Shown in pieces: positions 1-11,200 of a DNA stretch of 64,000 nt. The translations under genes and the position numbers were made by a program. Source of the DNA: Anthopleura xanthogrammica (Eukaryota > Cnidaria > Anthozoa > Actiniaria > Actiniidae); assembly GCA_964019055.1 (NCBI GenBank), contig OZ025210.1:3849047-3913046 (forward strand), read 5' to 3'. How positions within the stretch are numbered: the first letter of the stretch is position 1; the number at the start of each line of letters is the position of its first letter. The notes beneath the pieces were generated by a model. The model saw nothing but the letters and a program-made list of their open reading frames with translations, was not told the DNA's origin and did not search any database.

Positions 1-3000
1 CCCATAATGCTACCCCACTTTGCTCAAGGCCACAACCCCTTGATGGCATCCAGCTACCCACCACCACCAGTTTCTAGTAGTATGCAACCAGGTGGTAATG
101 GTACATCGGTTAGTATGGCTATTAGTCAACATCCACCCAAACCTATCCAGTCAGTATCTGTTACAGTGGCACCATCTATGAGTAAGATGTTCCCATCACA
201 TATGAGTATGCTTCCTGGTCGACCTGGAATACCACAGTCAGAGGCATCAGTAGTAAGTAAAATCAGAACTTAAAGTAAAATAAACCTTCTTCAAAAAAAT
301 ATGCCTTGACAGTTAAGATTATTCAAGGGAATCAAGGGTGGTATAGTGTTAGTACCCTTGCCTCTCGACCATGGGGTCTCAATTTTGGGATCCTCAGCAT
401 CACATATGAGTAGACTTTGTCAAGTCTCTCCTTTGATTCAAGGGTCTTTCTCTGGATTCTCCAGTTTTTCTCCTCTAACCAGACTGAACAAGCTAATAAA
501 TCGTAATCCAATCTGTGAGTTAGCTGTAAGTTAGCAGTGCCCTGACTTTTATCAACTCAGAGGTGGTTTGAGTGTAGTCCATAAAATAAAAATGCTTGAT
601 TATAGTACTTGTCTTGTGTAGTCATCTAATAATCATCATATTCTTCTTCTTTGAAGTCTCCAGACATCTCTAGACTAAGTGGTAAGCAGAGTGGTCCAGC
701 CTCTCCTGTGACTGTTCCACAGCATAGTGTTGTGAGTACAGCAGCATCATCAGCACACATCATTGCTGCAAGTGCTCCTATGCAACCATCAAGTGAGTAT
801 TATAGCTGGTATAACTGAACTGATTATTTTTAAAGAAACGTTTTTGCAGCTAAAGGAGACTATTCATGAGTTGCAATAATAGTCCCTTTCACAACCTGCA
901 TCATCTTTAAAGGTAGCTGTGCCTTTGCATCAAAGCGAGACTAATGGTGACCTTGCAATGATAGAGACCCTTTTTAGCACCTTGGACAGTTATTCACATG
1001 TCTCTATCATTGCAAGCTCACCATTTGTCTCGTTTCAATGCAAAGGTATGGCTACTTTTCAAGATGGCACAGGGAACTGTGAAGGGGACTATTCTAAAGG
1101 GATTAAAAAAAAGTCATTGCAGCCATGTTGGTGGTATTAATGATGAAAGGTAGTGAGAAATCCTTTATTAAGTACCACCAATATGCCAGCAATGATGTAA
1201 CATAAAAAATGAAAAATAGGCATTTATCTTACAAACAAATATTAAATATCCAAGAGCACTGAAATTGCTCTGTTGGCTATGAGCAGAGTTGCTCATAAAT
1301 AACTTGACATAATAATGTAATCATCTCAAGAATTTATGTAGAATCAAACAAATCTAATTTGATAGTGGAATGAACTATATTTATCTCTATAATTTACCAT
1401 GTAGTTTTGTTTTTGCCTTAGCCAGCTCTTATGTCATTATTGTAAATAATTACTATGCCTTATAATGATTATAATGTGTTTTTTTTTACAGCTGTCATGG
1501 ATGGAAGAATGGAAAGGTATTGACTGAGTATTATTATTACTAAACCCTTGCTTTAAAAAGAATTTCATAAACATGATGTCATAATTCTTGAGGGCCATAT
1601 ATTAAATAACTCATGGTTGATGCATTTTCCCTCATTACATAAAAAATTCTCGTGTTGTATTATATTGTACTGCTCGAATGGTCCCCTTCAGTGAATATTG
1701 CTGTGCAAATTTTGAACCCTGTAGTTATTCTTATGCCTCATTGCCCCTAACCCTAGTCAGAACTCTGATATAAGTAATTGATAAATGTCATTTAGATTTA
1801 ATAAAACATTTTTTTGACAGGCCTCATCAAAGTGTGACACTCTCCAATCCAATGCTAGCAAACCCGATGTATAACCCTCCTAGATATGTCTTCTCTGAAG
1901 CAACAGGAGGTAACACACAGTAGCTCAGTAACGTTTTTTCTCAATTAAAATTGTTTTCGTATGAGTGGGAAAGGTACAGCACTGTCTTACAGCATGTGCT
2001 TGGTATGTACAACATGTCGTACCACTGAAATGGCCTCCCATTGTCTTCCAGTGATTCATCCAATCACAACGCATAGTTACTGTTATAATGACTGATTTGT
2101 TTCATTTACCATGAAATATCAAATCATTCCCCAATATAAATAGCCAAAGTGTATACCGGTAGGGATTTCATAAAGATTTCAAGTAGGCAGTATGGAAGTT
2201 GATGCTGGAGTTCGCTGGTTCCTGGCTTCTGGTGAAATCCCTGGTATGGGCATATATTTTTAAGCAGATAATAAATATCTTTTATTGTTCTAGGATATCC
2301 TATTCCATTTCCTCATTCTGGATTTCCCCAGTCGCTTATTAGACCATCTCACTCAACTACGCCTGCAACATCAGCAATGCACATCCTTGACCCTCAGCAG
2401 TACATGGCTGCAGCCAGAAGTGAGTATTAACGATATCCTGTGATTTCACATTGTGTGGATTGTATGACCTTGTTACACATTGTATACTTGAGGGAAGCAC
2501 AGGTGGTGTAGTGGTAAGAGCACTCGCCTCTCACCCATGTGACCTGGGTTTTGGCCCCACCAGGCTCGGTGTCGTATGTGAGTAGAGTTGCTTGTTGGTT
2601 CTCTCCTGTGCTTCTAGGGTTTTTCTCATGGTTCTTCAGTTTTCCTCCCTCTACATAAATTTATTTCTAAATTCTAATTTGATTTATCAGTTGCCTTGTA
2701 ATTGGGTCCTTGACTTGTAAGACTTTCCATCCACCTCAGAGTGGTAAAGTTAAATAAATTTTACACATTGTATGACTTTGTTTATAAGTTAGTTGTTCAG
2801 TGATTAGTTATTGTTGACTTTCAATATTCTCTTCTTTGCAGACAGTATTTTGATCTACCTGTGTTAGCTTAGTTTTCTAATAAAACTATCTATGGGTATC
2901 TATCTATCTACTGTGTCAGTTCATTAATTTTCATGATTTATAACTCTAGGTTTTGGTGCAGGAAACATGACAAGTGATGCAGCTTTAGCATCAGTAGCAA

Positions 3001-6000
3001 TGATGGATGGCACTGCAAGCCAAGCTATTTACAGCATGCCTGTTGGGATGCAACAACCTTCCAACTTACAGATACCAATCTCTTCAAGTAACCCTAATGC
3101 CACTTCTCCACGTCCCAGTATCCTGCGAAAGAGGCCATCTGAAGGGTAAGTGGGTGAATAATCCTTCATGGTTTGACTGAGGGTTTTAGTATTGTGGCCA
3201 GTGTGTTGGACTCGTGTCCTTGAGGTCAAGCTACCATAAGTTTGATAACTTTCGCAGCACCTTTCTCCACCCATACAGAAATAGGTGCTAGGAATTGATT
3301 GATGGATGACACTTTTAAACTGCTGGGGGGGGGGGGGGTGTTACCTGCGATAAACTAGCATCCCATCGAGATGAACATTGGGATGGTGATTCTCTTAGTG
3401 ACTTCATAAGTCCCAGCACTGATGAGACTTTTCCTTTGGGAGTGCTTTTTACCTGATTTTAAAGATTTCAAACAAATCTGCCCCAGTGCATTTTTAGCTA
3501 CTGAATGTATAGTAAGGTGGTCAGTGGGATCAATTTAATATTTTGAATTCTAATTGAAATTATATATATGCTTATTAGCATTAGGAAACCAGCAGTGGTT
3601 CCCTATAATGATGGCACATCGGCCCCACCAAATGACCCAACTGCAAGCCCAAGATCAGACAGTACTCTCTCAGCTCCTCAGTCAGGACAGAGCTCTCCCA
3701 AACCACCAAGGTATGTGATGCATAATCTGACATAATTCAGCTTTAACTTCATTCGATTACTGATGATGCTAGAAGCACTGCCAAAACTTGTTGTTGTTAT
3801 CTTTATTAAGATATTAATTCAGCTTGTCCAGTAACTTTAGCCAAGTCTGCCCCATTTCCTTTCCTTATATTTATTTGTGTACTCTTTCCTTATTCTCCAA
3901 GTGATTCTGGGTCTCAGCCAAATGAACCCCAGCAGCAACCCCCTGTCGTGACGCCCATCCCTACAGTATCTCAAGTAGAACCCCCTGTGACTGCACAAAT
4001 TGTTCCTGAGCCTCCAGTTCCAATAAAGAAAGAGCAAAACGAGATAGCTACTATAACAACAGCAGGGACCACTGTAACATCTAGTATGGCTGTTGCAACA
4101 ACCAGTAGCAGTACTGCTGAGAAACCTGCAACTGTGTCTGTGGCTTTACCTGATGGGGCTTCTCCTCGTAAAAAGCCCAGAAAACAGAATGTGTAAGTGT
4201 GCCATATAATCTGTAGTGTGTCATCACCATCATCCATAGCATCATTTTGTCATCATCATCATCATCATGAATAAAATATTAGATTACATTGTATAATAGC
4301 CTTACATTATCAGTGTCATTAGTGTCATAGAAACATCATTAATATCTTTAGTCTTTCTCATCACCCATCATCATCACCAGGCAAAATTATCATTGTCATC
4401 ATCATCAACATTATCATCACCAGCATCAGCATTATCATCATACCAAAACCATACCTCCATCACCGTCATTGCAATCATCATAATCATCACTCTCATCAGT
4501 TCCGATGACTTATGATTCATTTTTTCTCGTGAACAGTGTGGTGACAGAGGACAAGTATGGCAGCAGTGTTCCATTAGAAGAAGGGTCATCCGATGAAGAA
4601 GAGAAAAAACCCAAACCCCAACCAGAAGATACAGTCATGGGTATGTGAGAAACAAAGATAGCTTATTATCGTATTCATAAATTCAATGAAAGCCAAAAAT
4701 ACCTACATGGACAAGTAGTAACAATAATGATGATTTTATTGATGGCATTTTTTCTTTTCAGACGATGACCTAAAGTTCATTCTTCTCAAACGTCCCAAGG
4801 TTTCAATATATGGTGGTTACAAAGTCAATACAAAAGCAGCTCACAATCACTTCCTTCGGTATACCGACGTCAGAATCAAAGGTAATCATCAAATGCCAAG
4901 GGAGGGAGAGGCAAAAAAAAGTTTTTATGTAAAAATGTTTTTGGAACTTTCTTGTGCCTTCAGTCACTAATTTCATCTGGATTAGCTGTAGTTCTAGTAC
5001 AGCTTTCGTCAACTGGGTTCTGGTAGCCAAACTAGAGTTAGTAGTCTTTACAGTGCCAACTTACTGAGCAAAAAGCCTGAGAACTCCAAACACAAGATTT
5101 TGTACTAGTACATGTACAATCTACCTTACCGGTATTTATGAAAGAATGTTTGCTTGATATCTTTGTTTGTTGTTATTTTTTTGTAGAAGAACGAAAGCCA
5201 ACCTTACAAGACATAGCCAACCAGAAGAACATCCTTCATCGTGTTAGTGGCTGGCGGATACACCATGTCGCGGCACAGATGGATGATCTGAGCTCAATAG
5301 AACAGGAAGTCCTTTCAAAGCTCTTTGAATTCCGTGAAAACCTGCCTAAACCAAGACCAGGACAGAAATCAAAGTACCATGATGAACTAGTTATGTTGGA
5401 TGAACTTGTTCAGGTATGCACCAACAAACCCAGAATTGGGGTGGGGGTAATGATTGAATAAAGCGAGGTGGGAAGAATGGGGATAATTGGATGGATGGAT
5501 GAATGGGAGAAATAGAATGGATAAAAAAGAGGATATATGAATGGATGAACGTAATGAAATGGTTGGATGAAAGAATAGATGTAGAATCGAATGGGTTGTC
5601 TTATGATCCTCATTCTGTTAATATCACCTATATTTTACAGGGCAACATTCAGCGATCCCAGCTAGTTACAGAACAGCTTGCTGACATAAGAAAAGTAATG
5701 GTCAAGGTAAGGCCTAATCATATGAACTGAATCTAAATCCATTATTGAACAGCCTTATCAGAAGGTGTCTTTAACTCCAGGATCAGTCAATGTTGAATGT
5801 GGCAGAAATTAAATTTTGTCAACATAGCTTGGTCAGGAAATATTAAAAAGTTTCTGAGAAGATGAAACTCTGCATTGAAAAAATGTGCAGGACACCAATT
5901 ATAAGCATTTTTTAACAGAATGGTTGCTGTGCCTTTATTAAAATGCATTGCTTTTTTCCCAGGTTTTAGATCATCGGCCGCGTTGTCAGGAGATACTACA

Positions 6001-6040
6001 GAAATACATAAACAAACGAAATCCCAAGAAAAAGAGCTGA
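1..6040 (+). CDS. SAP130: SAP130, Sin3A-associated protein 130 (5' part missing)
   Basis: Subunit of the nuclear Sin3-HDAC corepressor complex. Exons: 1-252, 657-792, 1492-1516, 1821-1909, 2294-2419, 2962-3145, 3579-3710, 3902-4192, 4537-4640, 4762-4881, 5187-5413, 5641-5706, 5963-6040. They sum to 1830 nt, 609 residues plus stop, with phase kept at every junction. The first 400 residues are low-complexity Pro/Ser/Thr/Met sequence with PRKKPRKQN at its end. The conserved SAP130 C-terminal region follows, with DDLKFILLKRP, HNHFLRYTDVRIKEE, LQDIANQKN, LVMLDELVQGNIQ and VMVKVLDHRPRC. It matches the vertebrate SAP130 tail in order and spacing. The acceptor of exon 6 is ambiguous: AG at 2948-2949 also keeps frame and would add four residues. 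The gene is open at the left edge, so the start is not seen. Confidence 0.88.
333..600 (+). repeat. tRNA-type SINE, diverged copy (SAP130 intron)
   Basis: The head reads GGTGGTATAGTGTTAGTACCC, resembling a tRNA A box. A middle part carries TGAGTAGACTTTG and TCTGGATTCTCCAGTTTTTCTCC. The tail contains GTGAGTTAGCTGTAAG and CAACTCAGAGG. The same order of blocks recurs at 2494, 17475 and 25832, and in reverse at 59209 and 28480. Confidence 0.6.
876..1098. repeat. Foldback element (MITE-like) in SAP130 intron
   Basis: Long imperfect inverted repeat. The left arm contains ATAGTCCCTTTCACA, CTTTGCATCAAAGCGAGAC and TTGCAATGATAGAGAC. The right arm carries their reverse complements: GTCTCTATCATTGCAA, GTCTCGTTTCAATGCAAAG and TGTGAAGGGGACTAT. 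The arms are about 90-100 bases with a short spacer near 970-1000. A 73-codon open frame over it is a by-product of the palindrome. Confidence 0.75.
2494..2760 (+). repeat. tRNA-derived SINE (SAP130 intron)
   Basis: The head reads GGTGGTGTAGTGGTAAGAGC then ACTCGCC, a good RNA polymerase III A box. A degenerate B box, CTGGGTTTTGGCCCC, follows about 40 bases later. The body has TGAGTAGAGTTGCTTG and CTCCTGTGCTTCTAGGGTT, shared with the copy at 25832. It ends in an AT-rich tail. Confidence 0.75.
3327..3338. repeat. Poly-G run
   Basis: Uninterrupted G tract in a SAP130 intron, inside a possible diverged tRNA-like SINE (3185-3310, TATTGTGGCCAGTGTGTTGG). Similar G runs occur near 10340, 10934, 11150, 11373 and 63911. 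Confidence 0.6.
4225..4500. repeat. Degenerate CATCAT microsatellite
   Basis: Imperfect trinucleotide (ATC/TCA) repeats fill most of the SAP130 intron between 4193 and 4536. No coding signal is seen. Confidence 0.8.
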
Positions 6041-6395
6041 GAAGACTCTGTGTTTGTCCCTGATATAGGATGTATATATATATACTTATCAAATCAAACT
6101 GTTTCCTTCTCAACACCTTAAACTAAAGAGAAAACTTTAGTTCACTGTCAATCACCTTGGAATATTGTATCAGGCCTGGTTTAGACCACAGGAACCCCAC
6201 AAAGAGAAAACAGATTTAGAAGAGACAAAGCAATGCAAAACCCACTCAACAACTTTCACCACGGCTTCTTGTGGTTGTCATGTTTGGACAAGCAATCAAC
6301 ACCTTTTAGATGTGTGTTGAAGTGCTAATTAAAAATATATAGTATACCTGGTTATGTCACTGTCTTTATTGTTAGAAATACAAGGTTATGATATG

Positions 6396-6577
6396 TTACC
6401 ATTGTTCTCATTGCTACGTGCTGATTGAGACAACAGTCACGACATGGAAAACAGACAATACTCTGCCATCAATCAGAGTATGTAAAGGTACAATTTGTTT
6501 GATTGACGGCAGTGTATTGCCTGATTTCCCTGTCTTGACTGTTGTCTCGATCAGCACAGCAATAAAAACAATGGTAA
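6396..6577. repeat. Foldback element, family shared with 46163-46346
   Basis: The left arm TTACCATTGTTCTCATTGCT and GATTGAGACAACAGTC are mirrored on the right by GACTGTTGTCTCGATC and AGCAATAAAAACAATGGTAA. The centre holds TGTAAAGGTAC. The element at 46163 shares the arm (GAGACAAC ... GTTGTCTCGATCAGCA) and the same centre. Confidence 0.75.
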
Positions 6578-6768
6578 ACAAGAAAGATATCTCCAAGAAA
6601 TAACATACAAATTCCTTTTGATGAAATTAATTGATAAAAAAACGAAGAAAAATAGACCGTTCTACCTTAGGTAGGTTTTCCAACCTGCCATCCCCTTAAA
6701 TATTATTTATTGCTTGCAGGAACCTTTAAAAAAGATCCCTAAATTTCTGACTTTAAAAAGACTTTTAA

Positions 6769-7305
6769 AGGGGGACTAGTACGAAAATCGTTCAAAATTT
6801 AATTCGGCTGAAACTTTCCTAGAATAATCTCTAAGGGTCTAATAAACACTGGTTAAAGTTTTTTCTTGATATTCCGAAGGGAAGTATTATATTTTTACGA
6901 ATTTTTAAAGAAGTCAGTGACGTCATTTACTCAACACTATACATCGCTCTATACATTTTCCTGTATTTTGTGATCAAAATATTCGCTCGTTCCATACTCA
7001 ATACTGAAAAAAGAGACTTAAAAATCAATTGTAATCACAATAAACGTCAGTAAAGTCTTTCAGCCAACCTTTAGGCTTTGTAGAAATAAAATAAATCAAG
7101 AAGTTATTTACAAAGAAATGTATGGAGCGGTGTTTAGTGTTGAGTAAATGACGTCACAGACTCCGTTAAAGATTCGTAAAAATATAATACTTCCTATCGG
7201 AATATCAAGAAAAAAAATGATCTAGTGTTTATTAGAGCCTTAAAGATCATTCCAAGAAAGTTTCAGCCGAATTAAATTTTGAGCGATTTTCGTACTAGTC
7301 CCCCT
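6769..7305. mobile_element. 537-bp foldback element flanked by TTAA
   Basis: Arms of about 190 bases are inverted repeats of each other and begin AGGGGGACTAGTACGAAAAT. They share blocks such as TTCGGCTGAAACTTTC, AATAAACACT, ACGAATTTTTAAAG and GAGTAAATGACGTCA. TTAA sits immediately outside both ends (6765-6768 and 7306-7309), as in a TTAA target-site duplication. No transposase is encoded, so this is a non-autonomous element. TTAA insertion is typical of piggyBac-like elements, but the superfamily is inferred only from that. Confidence 0.8.
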
Positions 7306-7779
7306 TTAAAAATTCAAAGAAATAAATAAACCCCAACCTTCATAAAAATGACTGTCCTTCCCTGTAACCTACGTTTTTTTCATAGAAAATGTAACCAAGT
7401 TAATGTCCTGATATTGGACTAGAATTTTCCTTCCTTATAAGATACCATGCTGTTCTCAAGTTTTGTCTTCCCTTCATCATGCTTTCTTGTTTGGTGTCAG
7501 TTGTTGTTTTGGACATGGTGTGTCATCATTATCTATTCGGTTGCCAGGGAAACAGGGTTTGCAGTGTGATCGACGTGGAGATAAAGGCACATCCTCTTGC
7601 TCTTCTTCCTTGGAAGTCAAAAAGAAACAATCGAATGGTTTTTTTTAATCAGGAATCAAAAGTTATGCTATTTTGAAAACAGGTTCAACTAGAAACCCTA
7701 AAGGTCCAGACAGACCGTTGAACTTCTTTTTTAAGACACTGCACAAAACAACCAAATTGTTGTGCGCATCATTGTGGAA

Positions 7780-7966
7780 TAGACCTTTTCGGCTTGGGTG
7801 TAATGTTTTCCAATATCATACCACATTTCCTTCTATTGGGAATGAGATTCTTTGTTTGAGTTGTATCCATATTCATGTGTCTTCTCGTGTGCAACCGTTA
7901 AAAAAAGAAACGTTACTCTAGGGAATGGCACATGGGAAAAAATTGCGCCCAAGCAGAAAAGGTCTA
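7780..7966. mobile_element. MITE with TAGACC...GGTCTA ends
   Basis: Terminal inverted repeats are TAGACCTTTTCGGCTTGGG on the left and CCCAAGCAGAAAAGGTCTA on the right. An internal sub-terminal block, GTAATGTTTTCC, is mirrored as GGGAAAAAATT. Relatives lie at 13800, 15640, 16358, 22140 and 46700, where the sub-terminal motif reads GTCTGAAATGGGAAAACATT. Confidence 0.75.
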
Positions 7967-8234
7967 GTAGAACCGAGAGGTCACGCGCAAATTTCATCTG
8001 CAACGTTGCTGGCACTAGCATTAAAATCTACGCTAACGTAATACAGAATTCAGTTATACGTGGGTAGCGTTCCTAGAAGAGTTACTAGTGCGACATCAGT
8101 CCTCTCAAAACCTCTGTCGCCAGCAACGTTACTAAACTAACTTTCCTTCCATATTTCCACTAACATAAAATTATAGAGGAACCCACCGTTCAGCCCCAAA
8201 GGAATAACCACCCTACCTTTATCAAACCATTTTA

Positions 8235-11200
8235 CTAGGGTAATCTACGAATATTGGTACAAAGTTTTACCTCATTTTGTAACAAGGGCACGTAGTCATG
8301 GTGATCATGTTTCTTTTCTCGGCTCATCAAACTGTTTTTCCAGTTCAGAGCCATGGGTGAAGGTGGAACATCCCCATTTTTAAGTTTCAGTAGACGTAAT
8401 AATCTTTTTCTGAAAACAAACAGTGAAATATTGTTTTTAAAAAACGCCTGCAATGTTTGGTTCTTGATTTATTCTAAAATGATCCGACTTACTTCAAGAA
8501 TGAAGCGCCTTTCTTTAGAAGCAGAGCAACGATACACACGGCTATTTCAAATGGGAAGACGTGATAAAGCGATAAGTTGACGTAGTAGGTTAGAAAGAAG
8601 AAGCTCGGCGCTGTGAACCAAACCTGGTGGAATAAAAAGATAACCAACAGTGAACAAGTTGACTAGAGTAGATTCTGGTTCTTTAGTATCCGTAAACTAC
8701 ACACATGGTATGAATGGTTGCGAATTTTATTCAGCCTCGGCTGGGGTATCTAAATTAAATCCGAAGCGAACTTCAGGAAAACTGTGAAAAGACACGGGTA
8801 CGGCGGTGCCTAGTCCAAGCATTTTCATTGGCCGAGCAGTGATTTCGCGCGCTATTATTGATGTAAATGATGTCCTTAATTCCGTGCCGTGCCGTGACCG
8901 TGCCGTGTCAATTCACAGTCCAACAATATTTGTAATATGATCATCCGGGTGGATGTTGTCCTGAAAAGGACTGTTTGATGTGACTGACGTTTCGACAACC
9001 TGAGCGGAAGCCATCTATTACTCGGTTATACTATCCGTACACCGTCTTACCAGCCATTCAGTAGCACTGTAGAAGACATCAGCCTGATAGTGCAAGTTTT
9101 CTCTCTGAAACCTTAACATCACTATGGTAACAATGAATGACATGAAGATGAAACTGTATACACCAACCATGAACCGGTCAGCAAGGGTAAGTTCCTATAG
9201 AACACGGACAAATAAAGACAACATTACTCATTTTATTAACACTTAAACAATGTACCAGCATATATAATGCATACACACTGAATGGATCGAACATCATCAA
9301 ATAACCCAAATGTACGAAATCGAATACGAAGAGCAAATTCGTTTTTTCTCCCCATTCGATTTTTACCCAGAGTATTCGATTTTTCCACTATTCCATTTTA
9401 ACCCAGAGTATTCGTTTTTCACCCTAATCGATCAGTTTTATAATTAAATATTTTCAACACACTCTAAAAGGACCGCCGATCACCCCTACCATTTGGACAG
9501 GGGGAGTACCACCCGTAGTGAATATCTTTTCGTAGCACGTACCGGTGTATCTGGGGTTTGTTCGTTGTTTGTTGCATGGAACATGACCGCTGACACCAAT
9601 AGGGACCTACATAAGACACAAGACAGACATATTGTGTCAATTAGTTTCTACATCCACAGCCTTTTTTCTTACTGCGCATGCTCGACGAAACATTATTATT
9701 TCGTCGAGCATGCGCAGTAAGAAATAAGAGCCCTGGGAACGAGATTGAGTTAACGCATGTGCATAAGGTTCCTTTTTCCTTACCCGTCGATCCACAGTCT
9801 CATGGAAGCATCTTTAGGAGGAATGGAAAACGAAAAACAAACCTGGACAAGTGAAAAGAAAAAGAGCTGATTATACTTTTCCCAATCCAATACCATAATC
9901 CGTTTAGTGGGGAAAATGGTTGTTCACACGATTCGTAACTGAGGCGCGGAAATAAGCATTGTTTCGTTGCAAGTTGCAGAGTGAATTTGGCTCGTATTAC
10001 CCCGTGCAACAACAAGATTTTATTGCGCGACTTTGTTACAAAAGTAGAAGCGCTTTCTACTCTATGCGACAATGAAAATTTGCTGTGCGCGAGGTGGTAA
10101 TATCTAGAACGTTATACATACCACGACGACAATGAATAACGGAGGAAGAAATATTTTGAAGAATGCTGCTCGCTTGTGTCTTCTCATGTGAAATAGAAAT
10201 TCGTACCGAGACACTCCTTGGTCGAGAAATGGGTTATACCTAGTATAGAACACAGTATGCTGGTTAGATGACCTGGTAAGGGGTTATTATACCCAGGATA
10301 GACCACAATATCCAGGGGGGGATCCAGAAATTAGCAGGGGAGGGGGGGGGGGGGGGGTCCGAAATGAAAAAAGTGAAAAAAATCCTGATCTTTCTTATTT
10401 TGTACTTAGAATTATTTCGGGGGTTTCCGGTGTAACAATGGACACCCCCCTGGATCCGCCCCCTGATCCCTCACCCATGCACTAGACTCATCACTACTCA
10501 CCTTTCATAGACCAACTGAGACCAGGAGTTGGTGTCAAATAACCAGCCTGTGTAATTTAACGTCGGTGAAACACCACTTAGAAACTTAAAATCACTAACA
10601 CCGGAACCCTGTGGAATCAAGTAGTTATAAGCCGTCAGTATGTGTTAGAACAGTACGGTGAATTTGAATGCGCACAAACCTCCAACACTTTCCATCTGAG
10701 TTCTTTGGCAGTCATCTCCATGTCCTGAATGACTATTCTTAGCGTCTGGTTGTCATAGCTACAAGAAAGAGACATAGGCAGCTATAAACGTCATTTCCGG
10801 TATCTTGGGGGGAATTTTTACCATTTTTAACAAGTTTTCAAATATATGTAGCAGGAAAAATTAAAGCCCTTCACTTCAGAGTGTTGATGGGATTTATGAA
10901 ATATTTTATCTGACTGATACCAAGGAATAAAGGGGGGGGGGGGGCAAATAGGGGTATATAATGTTTTAGCAATTTTGTAGTTTAGACCCGTGACCCATTA
11001 TATACGTACGGATAGTTTTGTAAATCAGCAGCAAAGTTGAAAACAGATTTGACTCGAAAGTACTTTCCTTCATGGCTGGATACCTAGAAAATTAACATCA
11101 CAAAATGAAAGATTCTTTAGGAACTGATAGCACAATAGATTGGAAAGGGTGGGGGGGGGGGGGGGTAGAGGGTCTGGAGTGGGAGGGGAAGCTCGAGGGG

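Larger units (their letters stand above)
6041..8234. other. Convergent intergenic region between SAP130 and the channel gene
   Basis: It contains no gene I can support. It holds three repeats listed separately: a foldback at 6396-6577, the TTAA-flanked foldback at 6769-7305 and an element at 7780-7966. The open frames of 60-80 codons here lie inside those repeats. Poly(A) signals are plausible: ATTAAA at 6329, followed by A-rich sequence, could serve SAP130. Confidence 0.6.

Noticed and set aside
2494..2570. Functional tRNA gene
   Set aside because: A-box and B-box strings are present, but no tRNA cloverleaf can be drawn, and the sequence continues into the SINE body shared with other copies.
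7463..7921. Overlapping open frames of 60-80 codons
   Set aside because: They lie in or beside the TAGACC-family MITE, have no recognisable domains and overlap each other in different frames.
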